Source: Mesorhizobium huakuii
GTDB taxonomy: Bacteria; Pseudomonadota; Alphaproteobacteria; Rhizobiales; Rhizobiaceae
Length of the DNA stretch: 64,000 nt
NCBI RefSeq assembly: GCF_014189455.1
Contig: NZ_CP050296.1
Location: forward strand, 5,824,001 to 5,888,000
Direction of reading: 5' to 3'
In this document: in pieces, positions 10,301 to 18,005 of the stretch
Numbering within the stretch: position 1 is the stretch's first letter
Layout: each line of letters begins with the position of its first letter
The notes under the pieces: model-generated
The model's input: only the letters and a program-made list of their open reading frames with translations
Database searches by the model: none
What the model was told of the DNA's origin: nothing
Position numbers and translations under genes: made by a program

Positions 10301-11102
10301 TGGCGCCCGCGGCGCGGTCGCCGATCTTGAGGAAGCTCATCAGGCCGGACGATCGGCCTCCGCCGGACAGCTTTTCGCCTTCGCCGCGCAGCAGCGAGAA
10401 GTTCGAGCCGGTGCCGGAGCCGTATTTGAACAAGCGCGCTTCACGCACCCACAGATCCATGATGCCGCCCTCGTTGACGAGGTCGTCCTGCACGCCCTGG
10501 ATGAAGCAGGCATGCGGCTGCGGGTGCTCGTAGGAGGATTTCGACTTGGTCAGCTTGCCGGTGAAGGGGTCGACATAGAAGTGGCCCTGACTCGGACCGT
10601 CAATGCCGTATGCCCAGTGCAACCCAGTGTTGAACCATTGCGGTGAATTGGGCGCGACGCGCTGCGTGGCCAGCATATAGGCGAGCTCGTCGCGGAAGGT
10701 GCGCGCGTCTTCCTCCGACTTGAAGTAGCCGCCCTTGTAGCCCCAATAGGTCCAGGTGCCGGCGAGGCGGTCAAAGACCTGACGGGCGTCGATCTCGGAG
10801 CCATAGCGCTCGGCTTCCGGCAGTTTGGCAAGTTCGGCTTCATCGGCAACGGAGCGCCACAGGAAGGAGGGGACGTCGTTCTCCTCGACCTTCTTCAACC
10901 GTGCGGGGACGCCAGCCTTGCGGAAATACTTCTGCGCCAGGATGTCGGCGGCAACCTGGGAGAACTGCGCAGGCACATCGATGTTGTCGAGACGGAACAC
11001 CACCGAGCCATCCGGATTCTTGATCTCGGAAAGTGCCTTGCGGAATTCGATCTCCGCATAAGCAGATTGCCCTGGCTTGGTGAAGCGACGCTCGATGCGC
11101 AT
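7328..11102 (-). CDS. nrdJ: B12-dependent (class II) ribonucleotide reductase, one-base frameshift
   Basis: NrdJ reduces ribonucleotides to deoxyribonucleotides with adenosylcobalamin and is the usual RNR of rhizobia. The main frame from ATG 11102 holds the N-terminal region, the NSPQWFNTG and [16 protein letters not shown] blocks (radical-site Cys and active-site residues) and [12 protein letters not shown]. After ADWVK it slips. The rest ([18 protein letters not shown] onward) is in the next frame, ending with a Cys-rich tail ([18 protein letters not shown]). Removing one C from CCC at 8731-8733 restores [14 protein letters not shown] and a 1257-residue protein. Since the gene is expected to be essential, a sequence error is likely. 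Confidence 0.93.
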
Positions 11103-11337
11103 TGGTCCGGTCCCTTTTGTCTATATATAGCGCTTTCGTCAGGGGATTTCTGCCCCCTAATGCGAAACACGCATGTCCGCCGTCCGCCGGCGTTCGAAAA
11201 CGCCGGCTCTCCATTTCGCGGTTCCCGCCGGCCTCTGCTGGTCGAGCTCCTTGCGAAGCTTTTGTCCAACGCGCCAACGAACCCCGCAGGTCCCTCAAAT
11301 CTGAATTTTTTCCGAGTCCCTCACCTGAGGGAAATTC

Positions 11338-11382
11338 ACACTATCTAGCGTCGAACCTACCTGCAAACACTAAATATAGTAT
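11338..11382. promoter_or_regulatory. Candidate NrdR box pair upstream of nrdJ
   Basis: The site at 11367-11382, ACACTAAATATAGTAT, matches 14 of 16 positions of the NrdR consensus (acaCwAtATaTwGtgt). A weaker partner, ACACTATCTAGCGTCG at 11338-11353, matches 11 of 16. Their starts are 29 bp apart, near three helical turns, as expected for tandem NrdR boxes. NrdR represses RNR genes when dATP is high. The position, 236-280 bp upstream of the nrdJ start, is compatible with a promoter and a long leader. Confidence 0.55.
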
Positions 11383-11638
11383 TAACAGACAATTTATTCC
11401 AGTCCGACAATTCTCCCTTTCGTCGCCCCACCACCCCACAATCCCAACGCTTCCGCCGGCCTCGTAAACAGGCGGAAATGCGGGAAAAAACGCACATAAT
11501 CCGGGAAAAAGACCGGGCTCAGAACTTTCCGGTCGCACTCTCAACAGGAGCGCATGGCCTATAAAAGGCGACTCGTTTTGCGCCGTCAAGGATTCGTTTG
11601 CGTAGCTTTTGTGACCCCAACATCTTGTGTGTCACACA

Positions 11639-11647
11639 TGTGGATAA
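11639..11647 (-). promoter_or_regulatory. Perfect DnaA box
   Basis: TGTGGATAA on the plus strand is the complement of the consensus DnaA box TTATCCACA. It is a single copy about 540 bp upstream of nrdJ. DnaA-linked control of RNR genes is known in E. coli. Here one box alone could also be chance. Confidence 0.35.
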
Positions 11648-11774
11648 CGGGGATAGAAATGCGCCGCTGCGATTGCCAATTGCAGCAGCGGGTTTGCGCG
11701 CGTTGACGCTCAGGAGGCGCCCGTCCGATGTAATCTGGGTGGCAGCGAAAGCTGTCAGGCCGATATGCCAGATA

Positions 11775-12086
11775 TCAGCCGTAGTGCAGCTTCGGCTTCG
11801 GCTCGGTGCCAGTGAACTGTACACCGATCCGATCGTTGCGGCGCCAGCGGACCTCGCAGCGATATGCGACGCCGTCGAGCGGCACATAAAGCAGGAAACG
11901 ATCGGGAACCCGCGCCTCGAGCGGTACTTTCAATTCGGCGCCCCCGGCATGCTGGTTGCGTAGCGTAACGGCGATTTCCGAGTTCTGAATCCCGGTGATA
12001 ACGGAACCGCCCTTGAGCACGCGCGGACGGTGCTCTCGCTTGGAGGCGTCGGTATCTTGCTTAAGTGGGTCTACAGAGTTTGCCAT
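11775..12086 (-). CDS. PilZ-domain protein
   Basis: This 103-residue protein matches a single PilZ domain: RPRVLKGGSV near residues 20-29 (the RxxxR-type region is weak), a central beta-barrel, and VRWRRNDRIGVQFTG near the end. PilZ domains bind cyclic di-GMP and act as receptors in motility, exopolysaccharide and attachment control. The canonical (D/N)xSxxG motif is not clear; NQHAGG stands at its place, so c-di-GMP binding is uncertain. Confidence 0.75.
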   Translation of the reverse strand: MANSVDPLKQDTDASKREHRPRVLKGGSVITGIQNSEIAVTLRNQHAGGAELKVPLEARVPDRFLLYVPLDGVAYRCEVRWRRNDRIGVQFTGTEPKPKLHYG

Positions 12087-12194
12087 CGATCAATCGCCAG
12101 ATTGGCCGATTCTTAGCGAAGAAAAATTAGCAAACCATTCATGCGGCACATCACATGGTTGTGAATCCCCAGCGGAGCACGCGCAAGATGTCGC

Positions 12195-12683
12195 TTAGGA
12201 GAATCTGCGTGGGTCGGCACAGAAATAGGCGATGATCTGGCAAAGATCCGGTTCATTGACCATGCGCACCGCTTCGCTGGAATTGACCCATTTGCGGGTG
12301 CGGGAATGCTTTTCCTTCCAGCGGTCGGCGATCTTGTCGACGTGCAGCGGAAACACCAGCACCTCGCAAGGCACTTCTTCGCCTGATGCCAGAACCTTGG
12401 CATAGAAGTAACGGCCGGCCTCGAGATGGGAGACGCTTCCGCGCAATCCGGCTTCCTCGCCGGCCTCGCGCGCCGCCGCCTCGCAAAGCGGCTCCCTGGC
12501 CTCCGGCCAGCCCTTCGGCAACACCCAGCGGCCAGTATCACGGCTGGTGATCAGCATGATCTCGACGCCATTTCCGGTATCGCGCCAGGGTAGGGCGGCA
12601 ACCTGCAGACGGCACGGCGCGGTGCCGAAGAGTCGCCGGACCCTTTCAGCCAGGTGGTTGTGCGTCGTTGGCCTCGTCAACAT
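12195..12683 (-). CDS. Nudix hydrolase, DIPP-like
   Basis: The 162-residue product carries a full Nudix box around residues 58-80 (GWPEAREPLCEAAAREAGEE, then AGL), including the REAGEE core that binds divalent metal. Preceding text WVLPKGWP and following GRYFYAK resemble the diphosphoinositol/diadenosine polyphosphate phosphohydrolase group. It should hydrolyse a nucleoside diphosphate linked to another moiety. The substrate cannot be assigned. Confidence 0.88.
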   Translation of the reverse strand: MLTRPTTHNHLAERVRRLFGTAPCRLQVAALPWRDTGNGVEIMLITSRDTGRWVLPKGWPEAREPLCEAAAREAGEEAGLRGSVSHLEAGRYFYAKVLASGEEVPCEVLVFPLHVDKIADRWKEKHSRTRKWVNSSEAVRMVNEPDLCQIIAYFCADPRRFS

Positions 12684-12894
12684 AGGAGAAGCTAGCCCCA
12701 GCCTCCAGAATCGTTTGCCGCCTCACGAATCTTACGGCTAATTGTGACCAATAAAAGTAAAAACTTTGATCAGGCTGGCCGATTTCCGCCAACAAGGGTC
12801 GATTTCACAGGATAACATGCCCTGCGGACCCGTTCGCGGAAGCAAATATTGTCATCGGTGACGGCTTAACTGGAAAAAGTCGGCCTGTTGCGAA

Positions 12895-13395
12895 TCAGCC
12901 GGCGTGGTCGTCGGCGATCGGCTTCTGATAGGTGAAGCCCATGTCCCAGGGGAAATAGATCCAGGTGTCCTGGCTGACCTCGGTGACGAAAGTGTCGACC
13001 AGTGGCCGGCCTTTGGGCTTGGCGTAGACGGTGGCGAAGTGCGCCTTGGGCATCATCGCGCGCACGATGCCGGCGGTCTTGCCGGTGTCGGTCAGGTCGT
13101 CGATGATCAGCACGCCGGCGCCGTCGTCGGCGAGCAGCGCGGGCGTGATTTCCTTCAGCACCTGCAACTGCCCCTGGCTGGTGTAGTCGTGGTAGGAGGC
13201 GACACAGACCGTCTCGATGACACGGATGCCGAGCTCGCGCGCAATGATGGCCGCGGGAACCAGACCGCCGCGCGTGATGCAGACGATCGCTCGCCATTGC
13301 CCCTTGTTGGCGCCGGAAAGCCGCCAGGAAAGCGCACGGGCGTCACGATGGAACTGGTCCCAGGAGACCGGGAAGGCTTTTTCGGGAAGGGACAT
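12895..13395 (-). CDS. gpt: Xanthine(-guanine) phosphoribosyltransferase
   Basis: A 166-residue type I phosphoribosyltransferase that makes XMP or GMP from xanthine or guanine and PRPP in purine salvage. The PRPP loop is [15 protein letters not shown] (about residues 95-109), and [10 protein letters not shown] is the pyrophosphate loop. IYFPWDMGF near the C-terminus is typical of Gpt hood residues. I start at MSLPEKAF (13395); an in-frame start at 13416 would add seven residues without homology. Confidence 0.9.
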   Translation of the reverse strand: MSLPEKAFPVSWDQFHRDARALSWRLSGANKGQWRAIVCITRGGLVPAAIIARELGIRVIETVCVASYHDYTSQGQLQVLKEITPALLADDGAGVLIIDDLTDTGKTAGIVRAMMPKAHFATVYAKPKGRPLVDTFVTEVSQDTWIYFPWDMGFTYQKPIADDHAG

Positions 13396-13512
13396 TTTTC
13401 GCGCACTCCGCAGCACGCGAAGGCCGCGTGCACAAAAACAGGGGAATGCGCGCGGAATTAACTGAAAAACCTTGGGCTTGGCAAGTGGCGGCCGGCAGCG
13501 ATGGCTGTGGAC

Positions 13513-14346
13513 TTATCGCGACAGGAAAGCCGCCACCTGTGCCGTGCGCAGCACCGTGCGCGTCACCCCGCCGAATAGCAGCTGGCGCAGCCAGGAATGG
13601 CTGTAGGCGCCAAGCACCAGGAGATCGGCGCCGGTCTCGGCGACCCGGTTCTGGATCATGTCGTCGACCGAGGTGCCGCCCGATTGCTGCACCGAGACGC
13701 TGACATTGGCGCCGTGGCGCGACAGGGCCGATGCGATTTCGGCGCCGGCGGCCTCCGGGCTTTGCTCGAGCGTGTCGGGCGGATCGATGACCAATATGTC
13801 GGTTTTCTCGGCCTCGATGATGAAGGGCAGGGCGTCGAAGGCGGCGCGCGCGGCCTCCTTGCTGCCGTTCCAGGCGAGCAGTACCCGCTTGAATGTGGTG
13901 ACCAGCGGACCCGCGCTCGGCACCACCAGCACCGGGCGGCCGGCATCATAGACCAGCGTGTCGACATCGGCACTCGGGTCGCCGCCGGTTTCGCGTTGGG
14001 CGGCGACGATGAGATCGGCGGCACGTACGCTCGAAATGCCGGTCAGCGCGCTGTCGCCGGAAAAGCTCTCCAGGCTGCGCCACTCGAAGGAGAGGCCGGA
14101 ATCCTTGATGCGCCGGAGAAAGACGGCCTGCAGCTTGTCGGCCCGCTCCCGGTTCATGTCGGCCGACACTTGCAGGAACTCAGTGTCCGGGAAGCCGGTC
14201 GCCGATGTGTAGGGCACCGGAAGCGCCTCGGCATGGATGCCGATCAGATGGCTCTCGAAGCGGCTGGCGAGCGGAATGGCGCAGTCGAGCACGCGCTCGG
14301 CGTCCTGCTCGTTCTGCAGAATGGCAACGATGGTCTTGAAGCGCAT
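13513..14346 (-). CDS. Universal stress protein with two Usp domains
   Basis: A 277-residue tandem UspA protein. Domain one starts MRFKTIVAILQN and ends near RPVLVVPS (about residue 145). Domain two starts FKRVLLAWNGSKEA and ends with the ATP-type motif LGAYSHSWLRQLLFGG-VTRTVL. It is likely a cytoplasmic stress-response protein that may bind ATP through domain two. It stands alone between gpt and a MoCF-domain gene. Confidence 0.88.
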   Translation of the reverse strand: MRFKTIVAILQNEQDAERVLDCAIPLASRFESHLIGIHAEALPVPYTSATGFPDTEFLQVSADMNRERADKLQAVFLRRIKDSGLSFEWRSLESFSGDSALTGISSVRAADLIVAAQRETGGDPSADVDTLVYDAGRPVLVVPSAGPLVTTFKRVLLAWNGSKEAARAAFDALPFIIEAEKTDILVIDPPDTLEQSPEAAGAEIASALSRHGANVSVSVQQSGGTSVDDMIQNRVAETGADLLVLGAYSHSWLRQLLFGGVTRTVLRTAQVAAFLSR

Positions 14347-14422
14347 GATGATCCCTCAATCTGGCGAGCCTTCAATCTCGCGTGCAAGGAAACGTTGCGG
14401 CGCCGCGCTTGGTTCCGGCGGC

Positions 14423-15166
14423 TCAACTCGCCTTGGCGGCGAAACCCGCCACCATCGCCTCGACGTCGGCGCGCGCGGCGTCAAGCGCCTCCTGGCTGCG
14501 GGCGCGAACGACCAGTTCGGTCCAGAACTTGCCATCGCCATATTTCGGATAGGAGCCGATGATCGTGTCCGGATGCGCCTTCTGGATCTCGCCCAGAGGT
14601 CCGCCGACGAGGCCTTCGCCGAACGGACAGTGCACCGTCGCCGACAGCATCTTCGTGCCGGTCTTCAGCGTCGGCACGACATTGTCGAGCATGGCCTGGA
14701 AAATCGAGGGCACACCGGCCATGACATGGACGTTGCCGATGCGAAAACCGGGCGCTACCGACACCGGGTTGTCGATATGGTCGGCACCGCGCGGCATCCG
14801 CGCCATGCGCTTGCGCGCCTCGGTATATTCGATGCCGCGCGTCGCATAGCTTTCGCCCAGCATCGCATAGGCCTTGGCGTCGTATTCGCAGGGCACGCCG
14901 AACGCCTTGGCAATCGAATCGGCGGTGATGTCGTCATGGGTCGGGCCGATGCCGCCGGTGGTGAACACGTAGGTATAGCGCGCGCGCACGGCATTCACCG
15001 CAGCTATGATCTCGTCTTCCTCGTCGGGAACGATGCGCACTTCCTTCAGATCAACGCCGATCGAGGTCATGATGTCGGCGAGATGGCCGATATTCTTGTC
15101 CTTGGTGCGGCCGGACAGAATCTCATCGCCGATGACGAGCATGGCGGCGGTAACGATTTCAGGCAT
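14423..15166 (-). CDS. MoCF/CinA-type molybdopterin-binding domain protein
   Basis: The 247-residue protein starts MPEIVTAAMLVIGDEILSG and contains TTGGIGPTHDDITADS and PVSVAPGFRIGNVHVMAGVP, the signature of the MoaB/MogA-like domain found at the N-terminus of CinA. CinA's C-terminal nicotinamide-nucleotide amidase domain is absent. This matches the short alphaproteobacterial form, annotated as competence/damage-inducible protein A-like. I chose the ATG at 15166; the frame extends upstream to 15487 but without homology. Confidence 0.85.
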   Translation of the reverse strand: MPEIVTAAMLVIGDEILSGRTKDKNIGHLADIMTSIGVDLKEVRIVPDEEDEIIAAVNAVRARYTYVFTTGGIGPTHDDITADSIAKAFGVPCEYDAKAYAMLGESYATRGIEYTEARKRMARMPRGADHIDNPVSVAPGFRIGNVHVMAGVPSIFQAMLDNVVPTLKTGTKMLSATVHCPFGEGLVGGPLGEIQKAHPDTIIGSYPKYGDGKFWTELVVRARSQEALDAARADVEAMVAGFAAKAS

Positions 15167-15329
15167 GGAAGACTCCGGCAGGACGGGGTCGCCTGAGATA
15201 GCGCGGCGCGTGGCCGTCGGCAATGCCACCGGGCGGTGAGCATCCGCACTTGGACCCGCCCGTTGCGATGCGAGGTTGCAGCACGACCGGATGCGGGTAA
15301 GCTCAAACCGGTTCTGGTCCGGGTGAACA

Positions 15330-16334
15330 ATGCTGATATCGATCCTGTCATGGCTGCTGGCCCTGTTGTTGCTGCTGGCGGTGCTGGGGATCGCGTGTCT
15401 GGTGCTGGCGACGCTGTGGATTGCGGCGAAGGCGCAAAGACTGGTGCCGCCGGTCGGAAAATTCGTCGAGATCGACGGCAACCGCATCCACTATGTCGAT
15501 GTGGGCGAGGGCAGGCCGATCGTCTTCCTGCATGGACTTGGTGCGCAACTCCATCACTTCCGGCACACTTTGTTCGGACATTTCGGCCCGGGCTACCGGC
15601 TGATCGCGCTTGATCGTCCGGGATCGGGCTATTCGGTGCGCGCGAACGGCGCCACCGGCCGGTTGCCCGAACAGGCAGAATTGGTGCGCCGCTTCATCGA
15701 AAAATTGGGACTGGAAAGGCCGCTGGTGGTGGGTCACTCGCTGGGTGGCGCCATTACGCTGACCCTCGCCGTGGAACATCCCGAGGCGATTTCGGGCATC
15801 GCCTTGCTGGCGCCGTTGACGCATCTGGAAACCAGGGCACGCCAGCGGTTCGACCTGCTCTACATTCCCTCACGCCTGCAGCGTTGGGTCATGGCCTATA
15901 CAGTGGCGATACCCCTGAGCCTGCGCTATGCGCGGCCGACAATGGAATTCATCTTCGCGCCGCAGGCTTTTCCGGCGGACTACATGGTTGACGGCGGTGG
16001 CTGGCTCGGGCTGCGGCCTGCCCATTTCGAGGCGACATCGGCCGATGTCGTGGCCGTCGAACAGGATCTCGGCCGCATCGAGCTGCGCTATGGCGAGATC
16101 GCCATGCCGGTCGGCATCCTGTTTGGGGCCGCCGACCGCGTCATCGACATCCGCGTCCATGGCGAGCCGATGCGCGGCAAGATCGATGGGCTCGATTTCG
16201 AACCCGTCGACGGCGTCGGCCATATGCCGCAGTTCGTCGAGCCGAGGCGGGTGATTGGTTTCATCGAGCGGATTGCCGCCCGCGCGTTTGCATCACCACA
16301 GCCTCACGACAATTTCAATGAACCAACCGGCTGA
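15330..16334 (+). CDS. Alpha/beta hydrolase with N-terminal membrane anchor
   Basis: A 334-residue protein with one strong hydrophobic segment (about residues 4-33), then an alpha/beta-hydrolase fold. VFLHGLG (65-71) is the oxyanion region, GHSLGG (135-140) places the nucleophile at Ser137, a late GAADRVID holds the acid region, and GVGHMPQ the catalytic His. It is probably an inner-membrane-anchored hydrolase with its domain in the cytoplasm or periplasm. The substrate is unknown. Confidence 0.85.
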   Translation: MLISILSWLLALLLLLAVLGIACLVLATLWIAAKAQRLVPPVGKFVEIDGNRIHYVDVGEGRPIVFLHGLGAQLHHFRHTLFGHFGPGYRLIALDRPGSGYSVRANGATGRLPEQAELVRRFIEKLGLERPLVVGHSLGGAITLTLAVEHPEAISGIALLAPLTHLETRARQRFDLLYIPSRLQRWVMAYTVAIPLSLRYARPTMEFIFAPQAFPADYMVDGGGWLGLRPAHFEATSADVVAVEQDLGRIELRYGEIAMPVGILFGAADRVIDIRVHGEPMRGKIDGLDFEPVDGVGHMPQFVEPRRVIGFIERIAARAFASPQPHDNFNEPTG

Positions 16335-16388
16335 CTGCCGGGTTTACCCCGTGTCGCACCCAAGGCGACCAAGACACGGAGTAATGCA

Positions 16389-16660
16389 ATGTACAGGAAA
16401 TTTCTCGCGACATCGGTTCTGACGATCGGTCTCGCCACATCGGCGATGGCCCAGTCATCCGACGGCACATATTCCAACCGTCACAGCTGGTGGCCGTTCG
16501 GCAACGAACAGTCTTCAAGGTCGACCAGAACACGACCGGAAGCATCAATGGCGACACCCTTGGCAATCCTGGCGACCCGGCAGGACCTTGTGCCTATAGC
16601 TCGGCCGGTCCTGATGCGAACCATCAGGGAAATGTGAACGACCAGTATTGCGGTAAATAG
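16389..16660 (+). CDS. Small secreted protein, probable one-base frameshift
   Basis: The ATG at 16389 follows a GGAG and opens a clean signal peptide (MYRKFLATSVLTIGLATSAM, then AQ). After WWPFGNE the frame turns into unlikely sequence with a stop at 16637. In the next frame the text TVFKVDQNTTGSINGDTLGN continues to CAYSSAGPDANHQGNVNDQY and a TAG at 16658. One base seems missing near 16506-16510. The repaired product is 90 residues, exported, Gly/Asn-rich with two late Cys. I recognise no family. Confidence 0.6.
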
Positions 16661-16682
16661 TCGACCGCGGGGGCCCGCAACT

Positions 16683-16719
16683 GGCCACGAGACGTCCCCC
16701 TCTCCGGACGTCCGTGGCC
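16683..16719 (+). terminator. GC-rich hairpin after small secreted gene
   Basis: GGCCACGAGACGTCC pairs with GGACGTCCGTGGCC, a 14-bp stem with one bulged base and an 8-nt loop, about 23 bp after the repaired stop. There is no strong T-run, so termination is possible but not certain. The structure would work similarly for the convergent gene. Confidence 0.4.
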
Positions 16720-16739
16720 TGCGGCCTTCGGCAATAAAC

Positions 16740-16982
16740 TTAGTCAGAGACCTCGGTCTGCGGCCGGTCGCGGCCATCAGCCAGTTCCTCGTGCCATTTG
16801 CCGTCGGCGTCCTCATACTGGATACCGTCCGTCGCGCCTGCCACCTGCTGCTCGGCCGAAGCGATCTCGGCGGCGCGCAGCGCGTCCTGATGGGTGGGAA
16901 ATGTCTCCGAGTAGGTCGAACCGACCTTGTAGGCCCAGCCGCCGTCATGCTCGACGATCTTGTAAGTCAGCTTCGCCATCAA
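16740..16982 (-). CDS. DUF2188-type small protein
   Basis: The 80-residue protein (MMAKLTYKIVEHDGGWAYKV) matches the short DUF2188 proteins widespread in rhizobia: TYKIVEHDGGWAYKVG, a helix with HQDALRAAE, then a variable tail with GKWHEE. The function is not known. No signal peptide is seen. Two in-frame ATGs are adjacent (16982, 16979). A DUF982 gene lies 28 bp upstream on the same strand, 17010-17288, so the two may be co-transcribed. Confidence 0.75.
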   Translation of the reverse strand: MMAKLTYKIVEHDGGWAYKVGSTYSETFPTHQDALRAAEIASAEQQVAGATDGIQYEDADGKWHEELADGRDRPQTEVSD

Positions 16983-17009
16983 AAACCTCCGGTTGAAAGG
17001 TCCGCCTGC

Positions 17010-17288
17010 TTAATGCAGCCGGTCGTCGGAAAGCCTGTCGTCGGGCACCAGCACTTCCGATTCCCTGGCGGCCTCGATCAATGCCCGTCGCGCTTCCGCT
17101 GTCGAACGATAACCTTCCAGCACTTTGAGGCAAGTGTCGAGGGCATCCTGATGGCGCGGGCCGCGATTGAGCGGCCACACTGTCATCAGGCACTCCGCCG
17201 CTTCCTGGGTGCTTCGGATATGGCGGTATTTGCCGACATGGCCAAGTTCGACCACAACCGGCGTTTCAAAAGGTTTGTTGTCCATCAT
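17010..17288 (-). CDS. DUF982 domain protein
   Basis: About 92 residues. FETPVVVELGHVGKYRHIRS, ECLMTVWP and ALDTCLKVLEGYRSTAEARR fit DUF982, a small rhizobial family of unknown function often present in many copies. The start is one of two adjacent ATGs (17288, 17285). A longer in-frame extension through the upstream tandem duplication is not coding. A palindromic repeat lies just upstream. Confidence 0.78.
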   Translation of the reverse strand: MMDNKPFETPVVVELGHVGKYRHIRSTQEAAECLMTVWPLNRGPRHQDALDTCLKVLEGYRSTAEARRALIEAARESEVLVPDDRLSDDRLH

Positions 17289-17335
17289 GGCCGCAACGCA
17301 AATCAGCCAATTTGGTTGCAAAAGTGGCGCGGAAC

Positions 17336-17431
17336 CTGCGCCCAAAAGTCGCGTCGCGTTTACGACGCGCTTTCGGCCTTTTTGTTTGATGCATGTCGTT
17401 GTCCACTTTTGGGTGGACATGCATCGGCGTC
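17336..17431. repeat. Palindromic intergenic repeat, copy 2
   Basis: GATGCATGTC pairs with GACATGCATC around an inner part with CCACTTTTGGGTGG. It is preceded by a GCGTCGCG / CGACGCGC block. The arrangement is the same as at 1561-1675 and 45796-45867. It sits between the DUF982 gene and the SH3 gene, directly beside a 113-bp tandem duplication. Confidence 0.6.
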
Positions 17432-17658
17432 TCAGTAGTCGCAATCGTTGCGCAGCCAGCGCGCATTGGCCCAGCCGGTCGTGCCGCCGATTTCGACCTG
17501 ATACCAGTTGCCGCGCCGGTCGAAGATCTCGACGTGATCGCCATTCAGTAGTCGCAATCGTTGCGCAGCCAGCGCGCATTGGCCCAGCCGGTCGTGCCGC
17601 CGATTTCGACCTGATACCAGTTGCCGCGCCGGTCGAAGATCTCGACGTGATCGCCATT
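17432..17658. repeat. 113-bp perfect tandem duplication of the SH3 gene 3' end
   Basis: Positions 17432-17545 are identical to 17545-17658, a period of 113 bp. The right-hand copy is the real 3' end of the SH3-domain gene. The left-hand copy lies after its stop codon. As 113 is not a multiple of three, the extra copy cannot extend the protein in frame from the real one. It is either a very recent duplication or an assembly artefact. Confidence 0.85.
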
Positions 17659-17862
17659 GAACAGCTGGCCGATCATCCGCGATGACGAGTTCGGCCGTGT
17701 CCGCACGGCGAGAAAGCCGCTGCCGGTGGCCAGATTGTAGCGGCCGGACAGGCCGTGCACCGTACCCTCGCAATATTGCGCGACGCTCGGCGTCGACGCA
17801 CCGAGCCAAAACCCGGCCACGGCCACAATAGCTGCAGCCGGCAAGAATGCCCTGAACGACAT
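17545..17862 (-). CDS. Secreted bacterial SH3-domain protein
   Basis: The 105-residue protein has an N-terminal signal peptide (MSFRAFLPAAAIVAVAGFWL, cleaved near SVAQ). One bacterial SH3 domain follows: GFLAVRTRPN, then FNGDHVEIFDRRGNWYQVE and GWANARWL. Such domains bind cell-wall or periplasmic ligands. It ends ARWLRNDCDY. The last 38 codons are duplicated downstream. Confidence 0.82.
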   Translation of the reverse strand: MSFRAFLPAAAIVAVAGFWLGASTPSVAQYCEGTVHGLSGRYNLATGSGFLAVRTRPNSSSRMIGQLFNGDHVEIFDRRGNWYQVEIGGTTGWANARWLRNDCDY

Positions 17863-18005
17863 GATCTCCTCCCAAGCCCGGCCGCGCCCGCCGCAGCCTC
17901 ACCCAGCGTAACAGTTTGCAGCCAGAATTGAAGCGGGCTGTTGCAAACGGGCCGGGTAGGATCGCGCCGAGATCAGGGGGCCCCGGCATTAGGAGAATGG
18001 CCCGA

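Larger units (their letters stand above)
11103..11774. other. Long intergenic region upstream of nrdJ
   Basis: These 672 bp hold no convincing gene. Weak ORFs on both strands show no coding character. The region contains candidate NrdR boxes (11338-11382) and a perfect DnaA box (11639-11647). I looked for a cobalamin riboswitch and did not recognise one. The nrdJ promoter must lie here. Confidence 0.6.

Noticed and set aside
8418..10646. 742-residue open frame on the plus strand inside nrdJ
   Set aside because: It is the antisense of a highly conserved enzyme. GC-rich codon bias keeps the opposite strand open, and the translation has no family blocks.
11103..11774. Cobalamin riboswitch upstream of the B12-dependent RNR
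   Set aside because: I looked for the conserved B12-box core and did not recognise it. A covariance-model search would be decisive.
17432..17989. Longer ORF through the SH3-domain duplication
   Set aside because: It arises only because the 113-bp copy shifts the frame; its N-terminal half is not protein-like.
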